Shown here: positions 7,094 through 16,498 of the stretch, one piece after another
Layout: the number at the start of each line of letters is the position of its first letter
How positions within the stretch are numbered: position 1 is the stretch's first letter
Virus record (IMG/VR): IMGVR_UViG_3300013093_002504
Coordinates: 1-40,105 of that record
Reading direction: 5' to 3' (one strand)
DNA length: 40,105 nucleotides
DNA from: a virus
Notes under the pieces: model-generated
Told to the model about the DNA's origin: nothing
Seen by the model: the letters and a program-made list of their open reading frames with translations, nothing else
Database searches by the model: none
Made by a program: the position numbers and the translations under genes

Positions 7094-10000
7094 ATGTCAG
7101 CAGAATTTAAAATCAGTAAAATACGTTATACATGGGTAGGCCCATGGACACCTAACACTTCTTTTATTCAAGATAGTGTTGTATCATATGGCGGTCAAGC
7201 ATTTGTATGTTTGGTAGGAAATACATCTAGCAGTAATTTTTATAACGACTTAAATGTAAGCCCTAATCCATATTGGTTACAGATGACTGTTGGTAAGCAA
7301 TGGGGTGGAACATGGAGTTCTAATGGATTTTATACATTAAACACCATAGTAACATTTGCAGGTAACTTGTATATCTGTACTAATTCTCACACTAGCTCGA
7401 CATTTTTATCAGATTTTAATAACGGAGATTGGGCATTATATCTTCAAGAAAATGTGTGGGCTGGAAATTGGTCTACAAGTACAACTTATACTGTAGGACA
7501 ATTTGTAACTTATGGTGGTATCGCTTATGAATGTATTTTAGGTCATACTTCGGCCGCTACAGTAGCATTAGGTTTAGAAGCAAACCAATCTGCTTGGACA
7601 GTTTGGTTTAAAGGTGTACAATATTTAGGTCTTTGGCAGCAAAATTATAGATATAAACTTAACGATCTAGTAAGATTAGATGCTAACATTTACATAGCAA
7701 CTAACTCTGCAGGATTTAATAGTGGTACAAGTTTTAATTCATCTAACTGGGCTATCTTTATACCTGGCCAAGAAGATAATTTAACATGGTCGTCATCTAC
7801 AACTTATCAACTTAATGATGCAGTAATTTATGGAGGTACTGCATATGTCAGTAGATCTGTAAATAATTTAAACAATATACCAAGTTTAGATTCACTCGAC
7901 TGGGCGCAATTTAATGTTGGTTACAAAATCAGAGGAGCATGGTCTTCTGGTAATACCTATGTAACTGGAGATGTAGTTAATAAAAGTGGTGTGCTGTACG
8001 AAGCTACTACCAATAATATTGGACAAGATCCGCAGTCGACGACAGCGGCAGTACAATATAATTCTACAGGAAGTTCAGGAACTACTATTGTAGTGAACTC
8101 TACAACTGGATTACTTCCAGGCATGATTGCTACCGGAGTTGGATTTAATTCAGGGCAATATATTTCTACAATTACAGACGGAGTTACATTAGTACTAGAC
8201 AGAGCTCCAGACAATGTATTATCGAATGGTCAAACAATAACATTTAGAGATCTTAATACTTCATATTGGAAACTATTGATTCCAGGCGGAACTTTTACAG
8301 GATTTTGGTCAAATATAAAATCTTATTCTATCGGAGACCAAGTTGTATGGATTAACGCCACATATCAATGTATACAAGAAAATTCAAATGTCGATCCATC
8401 TACGGATGCTATTAATGCATATTGGATAAAATTAATATCTCACTCTATTATAAATTCGATGCATACAGTTGGAGATATGGAGTCATATAACTCTTTAACA
8501 GGCCCACAATATACTCGTATACCTATCGGAACTAGTGGTTATGAATTAAAAGTTAATGGATCTACAAACTTACCAAATTGGCAACAATTAAATATAGTTC
8601 CAGCAATATATTATGTTGACACAGTTAGTGGTGTTGATGATTTATTACATGGTACATCTTGGGATGCACCTTTTAAAACAATTAGCTATACATGCAATTA
8701 CATTGCAACAGGATTATATTTTCCAAACGCTACAGCATTATTAAAAGCAAATAAAGCCTGGATGATAACAGAAATGTATCAATGGATGCTGTATCAATGT
8801 GCTAATAATATTTCACCATTCAGTACAACAAGTTTATTTGACCCGTTTTATACACAAAGAGATGCTGGATATGTTATTGATGCAATTATCTATGATATGC
8901 AACGAGGTGGTAACAGTCAAATAGTAGCGGCTACTTTACGTTGGTTCTATTATGGAAGTCAAACACAATTAGTTAATAACGTTGTGGAATCTTCTATAGC
9001 ATATTTTCCACCATCATTAACTTATTTGCTAGGTTTAATGATTGATGTTGTAGCACAAAATGCACCATCACAAAGCTACCAAACATTAAATGGAATATCT
9101 GGAATTAATTATATTCCTCAAGTAACTGGGTTACCTGCCGCAGAAGTCGGGCAAGGCGCACTTCCAGAAATTAATACTTTGATGAGCATAGCAATCACGG
9201 CATTAACTAATCAAAATACATATTTGGTTCCTAGTAGTAATAGTGGATTAACAGCGATTGTTAATATTAAAACAGGTACTTATAACGAATACTTACCAAT
9301 CATAGTTCCAGAAAATACATCGATAGTAGGAGATGAATTACGTAGTACTACGGTCCAACCAGCTACTAGTATTGAACTATATGTTACACAAACGTCAAGT
9401 ATAACCAATACTCTTACAGCATCTACTACAGTTGGATTGGTAGATCAAATGCCACTACAATTTATTAGTCCATACGTTAACAATGTTAGTACAGCATTTG
9501 ATCCACTTTTAGTACCAGGTAAAACATATTATGTTCTTGGTTCTTCAATAACATCAACATCATTTCAATTGTTAGATAATCCGACAACTGTATTTGTGGG
9601 AACAATTAATACAGGAAGTAATATAATTGCCAACGTAAACAGTATAACATCTTTAAAAGTTGGAATGAATGTTTCAGGTACAGGAATACCTAACGGAACA
9701 GTTATTTCTTCTTTAACACAAGCAATTAGTGGAATTTCTACAATTACTATAAGTAATAACGCGACAGCGACTCTTATTTCACAATCATTTACTGCTACTG
9801 GAAATATTGTACTAGTATCATCGTTAACAGGTAGTTTGTTAGCGTATGCAGGTGATTGTTTGAAAAATATGTGGTACATGACAAACGGTACTACTATGCG
9901 TAACTTGTCTAATTTTGGATTGTTAGGACAATTAAGTCAAGTAGACCAATATGGTATTGCAACTCCAACCGGTGGTTCTTATACTAGTTTAAATCCTGGC

Positions 10001-13000
10001 ACTGGCCCCGACGATACTAGCGTATGGATTATTCGTCGTTCGCCGTATGTTCAAAACGTTACAAACTTTGGAACAGGATGTTCTGGAGCAGTTGTAGACG
10101 GATCATTGCATAATGGTGGTACTAAAGCCATGCTACATAATGATTATACACAAGTATTAAGCGATGGTATCGGTGTTTGGATTCGTAATTCTGGTGCTAT
10201 TAGCGAGTGTGTGTCTGTATTCTCGTATTACTGTTATATCGGACACTACGCATCAGGTGGTGGACGTATTCGTTCTACTAACGGTAATAGTTCTTATGGT
10301 ACATTCGGTGTTGTAAGTTCGGGTTACGATGTTAATGAAATTCCAGGAACAGGAACAATTTTTAATCAAAGTACTCAAGTACAAGCTAGTGTAAGTGATG
10401 CGTTTGGTACTGCGGCTCAACTGATTAAATTAAACTTCATTAATGCAGGATCCGGATACTATAATCCATCCACAAACATGATAGCCCGAAGCAATGCGTT
10501 TACAACGTCTCCTTGGACTAACGATGGCAATGTATCATTTATTAAAAATAATATTGCACCAACAGGGTATTCAGAAGCATGGCTATTAACTGGCGCTCAA
10601 GGTACACCAGGTACTGGATATATTAGTCAAGCAATTAATATTAATCCTACAGGGCATTATTTTGCAAATATTAGTGGTACTTCTAATGGTACTGGTAGCG
10701 GCGCCACTTTTAATATAACAGCAACTCCTGCAGGATACACAGCATCTGTTGTAAACGGTGGTATAATATATACTGTAGGGCAGACTGTAACAGTATATGG
10801 ATCTGTATTTGGAGGACAAACAGGCACAAACGATGCAACAATTACTGTAGTCAGCGTTACAATGCCCCAGTGGACAAGTAATGGTTCAGCTACTAATGGT
10901 ACTTACTATTATTATTACAATGCAGTATATGGCTCAACTAATTATTATTTGGCTACAAGTACTGGTACATTTGGTACAACTCCTCCTGTTTTAGCTCAAA
11001 ACTTAACCAGCGGTAACGTTACATTAACATATGTAGGAACTTATACTGCTACTAGTTCTTCTAATATTAAAGTAGGAACAATACAAACGTCAGCAGGGTC
11101 TGTGTCAATTAGCGGAACTGTACCATCTGGAACAAGTCAAACTTATACTTTAAGTTGTTATGTTTATCCAGGTTCATCTAACACTGTAGATATACAAGCT
11201 ATATTTTCTGGATCTAGCACAGTTGTTAGTGGTGTAAGTTACAATGTAACTAGCAATGTTGTAACACCATATGCTGGATCTGCACTAGGTAATGTTACAA
11301 ATGCTGGATTATCACCAGTTAGTTACGGAGCCCAAAAGACATTAAAAGCTGGTTGGTACAGAGTTTGGTTAGCCGTCAGTGACTTAACCGGGTTGAATAC
11401 TACTTTAACTTTTAGATTATTCCCACAAGGTGCTGATGCTCCAGTGGCAAATAGTTATTCAATCATATACGGTTCTCAAGTTGAAATATCGACTGCATCA
11501 GGATCACCGAATTTTTATCTAGAAACAGCCAGTGGTATGTTTACAGCATACGCTAATTATGAAGTTACCGGAGCAGGTTTCGGAGCATCTTTAACTGGAG
11601 ATGAAAACAGAAGCAAAGCAATTTTTAATACTCGAATAATTACTGATAGTAATGGTTACACTGGTGGTGCAGGGTATGCTACTAATACGGCAAATGCAAC
11701 ACAAGGTGATTTGTATTCGATACAATTATCTAATTCGGATGCTGGGGTATACAATTATATTAATATGCGAGTTCTAATACAATCAGGTACAGGCGCAGGC
11801 CAATACGGTTGGATTGGATATTATAATAAATTGTCGACAACTGATTCAAACGGTATTGCCGCAAGAACAGCATTAATTTTAAAAGAAAGTGTAGATACAA
11901 TAACAGTTACGGCTACTCAATATAGTTTAACTCCTGCAAATAATTTAATTTCTTTAACTCCAGGAACTGATTTAAGTAGAATATATGTTAATCAAGTAGT
12001 ACAATTTGTACCAACTTATTTTAGTTCTACAATTACTTCTGCATCTCTAGGAACAATAACAGCAGTTGCAACAGTTGGTGGAACGACCAATACTATTCAA
12101 GTTTCAAGCACAGCTTCTTTATTCCTTAATATGCCAGTGATCTTTACATTAGGAGCTGGTACAGGATTTACTATAACAACCAATTACATTTATTACATTA
12201 TTAATATCTCAGGTAATAATATTCAAATCGCTCCTACTTTAAGTGGTCAGGCTATTCAATTATCTACAGTAGGCCAAATTGCTGGCAATACAATGATAAT
12301 CACATTCCCTAATTACTCATTGTATTTGACTGGTACAAATTCAACAGTTAATATGGTACCATGTATTCCTATTGAATTTACTGGAGTATCGTTAGGAGGT
12401 TTAACACTAGGTCAAAATTATTATGTAAATGATATTATTGACGCTAGCAATTTTACAGTATCTTCTACATCAATTTCACTAACAGCAACAGCTAGTGTTG
12501 GTGGATCGACTAATACTATCACAGTTGCGAGTACTGCTTCTCTAATTCCTTTAAATGCAATCGTGTTTACTGGTAACACATTTGATGCGGCCATTACAAC
12601 AAATACAACATATTATATTAGCAATATTACTGGAGGAACAAGTTTCCAAATAACATCTACGTTAATCAGAACAACAGCTACCGCTACAGTCTTTAGTACA
12701 AACGTTATTCAGATAAGCACATCAGTGTTATCTTGGCAAGCAGGACAACCAGTTATCTTTAGCGGCATTGCTCCAACTCGTAACTTTGGTGGAATTTTAC
12801 CTGAAACAATTTATTACATTTTAAATCCAAATCCAACTTTGAATCAAATTCAGATTTCAACAGATGGTATTAACCCTGTGAACTTAACTAGTGCAGTAGG
12901 CCAAATTAACGTAAGAACTGCTCCGGCAGCAAATGCTTTAGGTGGAGGTTCTGGCTCGATGTTAGCATCTACAACAGGGCCTCGTGTTCAAGTATCTAAT

Positions 13001-16000
13001 ACTATTGGTGTAGCAAGCACTATGACTGGAACATTCTCTTTATCTTTAATTGGCGGCTTAAATTCTTATACAAAATATTATATTACCGCTATTAACCCAG
13101 GCACTACACCAACAATATCGGTGAGTACTTCTTTGGCAGGTACTCCAGTAACTTTAATTACGGCCACAGGAACTATGCAGTTAGGTGCTAGTGGGTGGGA
13201 TAATTTTAACCCAGGTACTCCTAATGCAGTTGCTTTAGATAGCCAATCTATATATTTTATCGAACCTAGAGTAACATATTCATTGCCATCATGGTCACAG
13301 TCTTTAGGCACAGTTACAACTCCATTATCCGGAGCAACATGGCAATCGGTTACGTATGGAAACAACATGTTTATGGCAATGCCTAATGGAGGAACAGTTG
13401 GTGCAACATCGACTAACGGTTTAACCTGGACTTCAATAGCGCTACCATCCACTGTCGGTTCTTATACCGACGTTGCTTATGGTAATAACTATTGGGTTGC
13501 GTTAGGAACATCTTCAGGATCTAGTGTAGCTATATATTCTAATTCTGCAGGAAAAAGTTGGTATACTTCTAACTTACCTGCAACATATAATTGGACTAGT
13601 ATCTCTTACGGTAATGGTATATTTTGTGCTATTGCATCCAATTCAACACAAACTACATCAACACCTGTAACAGTTTCTTCAGCTAAATGGAATGCGGTAA
13701 GATACGGTAATGGATTATTGGTAGCATTAAGTCAAAATGGAGTTACTGGATATAGTACTAATAATGGATCTACTTGGAATTACGGTACCACTTTAAGTGC
13801 ATCTTATGTATGGAACGATCTTGCATATAACGCAGGTACAACAACATTTGTTGCGGTAGGTACAGCAGCCAGTGGAGCACCAGTTAGTGCATACACTACA
13901 ACTGGTTTAACATGGTTAACTGGTGGCACGATGAATTTATCAGCCGGCAATTTCCAATCTGTTGTCGCAAGCGGCTTAGGAGTTTATGCTACAGCAGGAT
14001 ATAACACTTCATCTATTGAAGTTAGTACAAACAGTGGAATAGCTTGGACAACTTATTCATTACCATCAGTTCAAAATTGGACTAGTATCGCTTACGGTAA
14101 TGGTATTTTTGTGGTAGTTTCTGGAGGAACTACTGCAAGTACCGCAGCCGCGTATAGTTTAGTTACTGGACAAACATGGACAGCAAGTACATTACCTGTT
14201 AGTGCAATATGGACTGGTATTGCGTTTGATCCGATTATTGGTATATTTGTAGCAATTGCACAAAATGGTACTACAGCTACTACCTCAAATGGCTATACTT
14301 GGACCAATACTACTAGTTCTGTTTTAACCAGTACTGCAACATTAAATTGGCAAAATATTAGATACGGTAACGGACAATACTTAGCTCAAAATCCTGGAGC
14401 AACTGCCGCACAAAGCTCGGCAACTAGTGTAGACGGTATCAATTGGTTGCTATGTCCAATGCCAAGCGTACAACAATGGGCCGATTGCGCATATAATTCA
14501 GTGTTTAATACTTGGTTAATGGTATCTGGAATTGCTACAGCAAGCACAACTTTTGCTATCGTATCAATTGTAGGACCAGCCGCATACTCTACTAACTTCG
14601 GTTATACTTGGTCAGCTAGTGCAACAGGTTTATTAACAACTAAATTCTGGAGTCAGGTAACATATGGTAATGGTGTGTTTATATGTATTGCAACAGATGG
14701 CACAACTGCGTTCAGTTCAGACGGAAATACTTGGATACAAAGTAACGCACCGACTAGTTCAAAAGTACTTTCTGGTGTAACTATTGCAAGTAGCGGAGGT
14801 TCATTTGCTTGTTCAGCAAGTCCGATACAGATAATACCCGGCCAGACTATGGTAATTACTGGTACTAATGTTGGAACCGGTGCAGTAGAAAACGGTAATT
14901 ATTATGTCTATAGTACTACTAACGGTGCAACACAATTTACGCTATCGTCGACATATCCAACATTTACAGCTATCAATACTACAACAGCTGGATCTCCGAT
15001 TGGATTATCATTTGCATTAGGTGGTACTCCAAACTATACAGGTATTGCTTGGGGCAACAGTCGTTTTGTTGCTGTACAGAGCGGTGTAGGTTTATTCCCA
15101 GCTTACACATTCGATGGAGTTAATTGGTATCAAGGCTTAACATATTTGTCAGCAACTTCTATTGGTTATGGACAAGGAGCATTTGTTGCAACTAATAATG
15201 CATCTACAACCGAATATTGTAGTGATGGTGGAGTTTATTGGTATCAACGAACCCTACCTTACGGCAATATTTCAAATGTCACTTTTGGTTTCGATTTAAA
15301 TAATAATGGATTGTTTGTAACATTATCAGGCACTGGTAGTGTAAGTGGTAATGCTACTGTTATTTACGAAGGAGTTAGAGGGCAAGGTCGTGCGCAGGTA
15401 ACATCTGGAGTAATAACATTAGTTACACAGTGGGAAACTGGATCAAATTATACTTCAACACCTACTACTACATTTACTGATTTTAATGCTCAAATAACTT
15501 GTTTAGTACAAGACAGATTAAGCAATGGTACATTGAGTAACCCGACATTTGTTAATAGAGGAACAGGATATAACACTACTTCTACAGCAATTGTAATTTC
15601 AGGAAACGGTTATGCTGATACATATCAAACAGGATACACTATTATTTGTAATAATTTGCAAACAGTACCTGCGGTAGGAAGCAATATTGTTATCAGTGGT
15701 GTGAGTCAGATTTATAAAGTAACTAGTGCTTATGCAGTATTTGGTACAGTAGCACCTTTTATCGAAGCTAACATTCAGATATCGCCTGCAATGACAGTAG
15801 CAAATAGTCCAGCGAATGTAACACCATTCTCTGTTCGTGCTTTGTATAGTCAAGTACGTTTAACAAACCATGACTTTTTAAGTATCGGTACTGGTAATCG
15901 AGAAAGAACAAATTATCCAAATTGGGATGAAACAACAGCCATACCAGGCAATGAAGCTGTTGAAATCAATCAAGGTCACGTGTTCTATGTTAGTACAGAT

Positions 16001-16450
16001 GAAAACGGTAACTTTGCTGTAGGTAGTTTGTTTGGAGTACAACAGTCAACTGGTACAGTTACATTAAGTGCTACACAATTTGGATTGATTGGTTTGAGCC
16101 AATTGAGTTTGGGTGGACTAGCAGTCGGCAGTAATCAAATTATTATTTCGCAATTTAGTACTGATCCTGCATTTACCGCGAACTCAGATGCGATTCTTCC
16201 TACACAAAAGGCTATTAAATCTTACATAACAAGTAGATTAAGTCAAGGTGGTGCTAATACATTTACCGGAACGTTGATTGCTGGTACAATAGAAGTAGGT
16301 AATCCTAATTTTATTCAATCATCTATTCCTAACGGTGTAGCAGGATCTAGTGTAAAGATGGGAAATAAAGTTTACATAAATGCAAAAGGTGTAGATGGCA
16401 ACATGGCGGCATTTGACTTTTATGGAAGAAATGCCTTCCATAGATCATAA
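7094..16450 (+). CDS. giant modular adhesin-like structural protein (3118 aa)
   Basis: CAGGA precedes ATG 7094. Domains in order: seven CBM5/12-like repeats (about 12-452) with the pattern GxW....Y..GD.V.YGG..Y.C...HTS...W; a TRIPIGTSGYELKVNG joint (about 474); a beta-helix start, YYVDTVSG...SWDAPFKTI (about 505-535); one RDAGYVIDAIIYDMQRGGN motif (about 588); GTYNEYLPIIVPENTSIVGD (about 727); a conserved helix core (about 923-1079) with HNGGT, DYTQVLSDGIGVW and GGRIRSTNGNSSYGTFG; an inserted jelly-roll module (about 1129-1484); YYI-type beta repeats (about 1600-2030); 14 propeller-like repeats (about 2070-2770); and a conserved C-terminal domain (about 2816-3118) with TNHDFLSIGTGN, STDENGNFAVGSLFGVQQST and PTQKAIKSYI. 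It is probably a trimeric or fibrous host-binding protein. The C-terminal domain resembles that of cyanophage and pelagiphage structural proteins. Confidence 0.8.
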   Translation: MSAEFKISKIRYTWVGPWTPNTSFIQDSVVSYGGQAFVCLVGNTSSSNFYNDLNVSPNPYWLQMTVGKQWGGTWSSNGFYTLNTIVTFAGNLYICTNSHTSSTFLSDFNNGDWALYLQENVWAGNWSTSTTYTVGQFVTYGGIAYECILGHTSAATVALGLEANQSAWTVWFKGVQYLGLWQQNYRYKLNDLVRLDANIYIATNSAGFNSGTSFNSSNWAIFIPGQEDNLTWSSSTTYQLNDAVIYGGTAYVSRSVNNLNNIPSLDSLDWAQFNVGYKIRGAWSSGNTYVTGDVVNKSGVLYEATTNNIGQDPQSTTAAVQYNSTGSSGTTIVVNSTTGLLPGMIATGVGFNSGQYISTITDGVTLVLDRAPDNVLSNGQTITFRDLNTSYWKLLIPGGTFTGFWSNIKSYSIGDQVVWINATYQCIQENSNVDPSTDAINAYWIKLISHSIINSMHTVGDMESYNSLTGPQYTRIPIGTSGYELKVNGSTNLPNWQQLNIVPAIYYVDTVSGVDDLLHGTSWDAPFKTISYTCNYIATGLYFPNATALLKANKAWMITEMYQWMLYQCANNISPFSTTSLFDPFYTQRDAGYVIDAIIYDMQRGGNSQIVAATLRWFYYGSQTQLVNNVVESSIAYFPPSLTYLLGLMIDVVAQNAPSQSYQTLNGISGINYIPQVTGLPAAEVGQGALPEINTLMSIAITALTNQNTYLVPSSNSGLTAIVNIKTGTYNEYLPIIVPENTSIVGDELRSTTVQPATSIELYVTQTSSITNTLTASTTVGLVDQMPLQFISPYVNNVSTAFDPLLVPGKTYYVLGSSITSTSFQLLDNPTTVFVGTINTGSNIIANVNSITSLKVGMNVSGTGIPNGTVISSLTQAISGISTITISNNATATLISQSFTATGNIVLVSSLTGSLLAYAGDCLKNMWYMTNGTTMRNLSNFGLLGQLSQVDQYGIATPTGGSYTSLNPGTGPDDTSVWIIRRSPYVQNVTNFGTGCSGAVVDGSLHNGGTKAMLHNDYTQVLSDGIGVWIRNSGAISECVSVFSYYCYIGHYASGGGRIRSTNGNSSYGTFGVVSSGYDVNEIPGTGTIFNQSTQVQASVSDAFGTAAQLIKLNFINAGSGYYNPSTNMIARSNAFTTSPWTNDGNVSFIKNNIAPTGYSEAWLLTGAQGTPGTGYISQAININPTGHYFANISGTSNGTGSGATFNITATPAGYTASVVNGGIIYTVGQTVTVYGSVFGGQTGTNDATITVVSVTMPQWTSNGSATNGTYYYYYNAVYGSTNYYLATSTGTFGTTPPVLAQNLTSGNVTLTYVGTYTATSSSNIKVGTIQTSAGSVSISGTVPSGTSQTYTLSCYVYPGSSNTVDIQAIFSGSSTVVSGVSYNVTSNVVTPYAGSALGNVTNAGLSPVSYGAQKTLKAGWYRVWLAVSDLTGLNTTLTFRLFPQGADAPVANSYSIIYGSQVEISTASGSPNFYLETASGMFTAYANYEVTGAGFGASLTGDENRSKAIFNTRIITDSNGYTGGAGYATNTANATQGDLYSIQLSNSDAGVYNYINMRVLIQSGTGAGQYGWIGYYNKLSTTDSNGIAARTALILKESVDTITVTATQYSLTPANNLISLTPGTDLSRIYVNQVVQFVPTYFSSTITSASLGTITAVATVGGTTNTIQVSSTASLFLNMPVIFTLGAGTGFTITTNYIYYIINISGNNIQIAPTLSGQAIQLSTVGQIAGNTMIITFPNYSLYLTGTNSTVNMVPCIPIEFTGVSLGGLTLGQNYYVNDIIDASNFTVSSTSISLTATASVGGSTNTITVASTASLIPLNAIVFTGNTFDAAITTNTTYYISNITGGTSFQITSTLIRTTATATVFSTNVIQISTSVLSWQAGQPVIFSGIAPTRNFGGILPETIYYILNPNPTLNQIQISTDGINPVNLTSAVGQINVRTAPAANALGGGSGSMLASTTGPRVQVSNTIGVASTMTGTFSLSLIGGLNSYTKYYITAINPGTTPTISVSTSLAGTPVTLITATGTMQLGASGWDNFNPGTPNAVALDSQSIYFIEPRVTYSLPSWSQSLGTVTTPLSGATWQSVTYGNNMFMAMPNGGTVGATSTNGLTWTSIALPSTVGSYTDVAYGNNYWVALGTSSGSSVAIYSNSAGKSWYTSNLPATYNWTSISYGNGIFCAIASNSTQTTSTPVTVSSAKWNAVRYGNGLLVALSQNGVTGYSTNNGSTWNYGTTLSASYVWNDLAYNAGTTTFVAVGTAASGAPVSAYTTTGLTWLTGGTMNLSAGNFQSVVASGLGVYATAGYNTSSIEVSTNSGIAWTTYSLPSVQNWTSIAYGNGIFVVVSGGTTASTAAAYSLVTGQTWTASTLPVSAIWTGIAFDPIIGIFVAIAQNGTTATTSNGYTWTNTTSSVLTSTATLNWQNIRYGNGQYLAQNPGATAAQSSATSVDGINWLLCPMPSVQQWADCAYNSVFNTWLMVSGIATASTTFAIVSIVGPAAYSTNFGYTWSASATGLLTTKFWSQVTYGNGVFICIATDGTTAFSSDGNTWIQSNAPTSSKVLSGVTIASSGGSFACSASPIQIIPGQTMVITGTNVGTGAVENGNYYVYSTTNGATQFTLSSTYPTFTAINTTTAGSPIGLSFALGGTPNYTGIAWGNSRFVAVQSGVGLFPAYTFDGVNWYQGLTYLSATSIGYGQGAFVATNNASTTEYCSDGGVYWYQRTLPYGNISNVTFGFDLNNNGLFVTLSGTGSVSGNATVIYEGVRGQGRAQVTSGVITLVTQWETGSNYTSTPTTTFTDFNAQITCLVQDRLSNGTLSNPTFVNRGTGYNTTSTAIVISGNGYADTYQTGYTIICNNLQTVPAVGSNIVISGVSQIYKVTSAYAVFGTVAPFIEANIQISPAMTVANSPANVTPFSVRALYSQVRLTNHDFLSIGTGNRERTNYPNWDETTAIPGNEAVEINQGHVFYVSTDENGNFAVGSLFGVQQSTGTVTLSATQFGLIGLSQLSLGGLAVGSNQIIISQFSTDPAFTANSDAILPTQKAIKSYITSRLSQGGANTFTGTLIAGTIEVGNPNFIQSSIPNGVAGSSVKMGNKVYINAKGVDGNMAAFDFYGRNAFHRS
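7127..8450 (+). repeat. seven tandem CBM5/12-like repeats
   Basis: Seven units of about 50 residues follow the consensus W-x-G-x-W, Y...D.V.YGG..Y.C...HTS, W. The sixth is split by an inserted TTGLLPGMIATGVGF-type repeat. The 5309-residue paralogue also has seven units, at 16520-18180, so the number appears conserved. This module class is known from chitinases and phage fibres and usually binds polysaccharide. Confidence 0.75.
10478..11548 (+). other. module inserted in the first giant gene: jelly-roll-like domain
   Basis: The paralogue reads continuously from FENAGSAYTN to TISGAGYN, while here the equivalent NAGSGYYN and YEVTGAGF are separated by about 356 residues. The insert includes SNAFTTSPWTNDG, a GSGATFNIT...VGQTVTVYG segment, and AGWYRVWLAVSDLTG with IIYGSQVEIS...FYLETASG. 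The last pattern is typical of phage carbohydrate-binding jelly rolls (by memory). Confidence 0.65.
13300..15400 (+). repeat. fourteen propeller-blade-like repeats
   Basis: About 14 copies of the pattern W.SI.YGNG.FVA......AYS..G..WT...LP can be aligned by eye, for example NWTSISYGNGIFCAIAS, NWTSIAYGNGIFVVVSG and FWSQVTYGNGVFICIATDG. The form resembles BNR/sialidase-type beta-propeller blades. Fourteen would give two seven-bladed propellers. One extra beta repeat is inserted between copies 11 and 12 (about 14775-15030). Confidence 0.65.
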
Positions 16451-16469
16451 ACTTAGAAAAACGAAACGA

Positions 16470-16477
16470 GATAAATA
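16470..16477 (+). promoter_or_regulatory. T4-type late promoter octamer GATAAATA
   Basis: The octamer lies in the 48-base gap between the two giant genes, 22 bases before ATG 16499. By T4 spacing the transcript would start near 16483, giving a leader of about 16 bases that consists mainly of the ribosome binding site AGAGGATGA. Confidence 0.6.
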
Positions 16478-16498
16478 CTATCAAGAGGATGATATAAA

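Noticed and set aside
13078-13452. Minus-strand open frames within the giant genes (also at 3324, 7957, 9565, 29029, 33516)
   Set aside because: They are shadows of low-complexity Thr/Ser/Gly coding sequence, have no ribosome binding sites or recognisable motifs, and lie fully inside well-supported genes.
13300-15400. Active sialidase domain
   Set aside because: The blade repeats look BNR-like, but the arginine triad and nucleophilic tyrosine pattern of sialidases was not found, so only a propeller fold is proposed.
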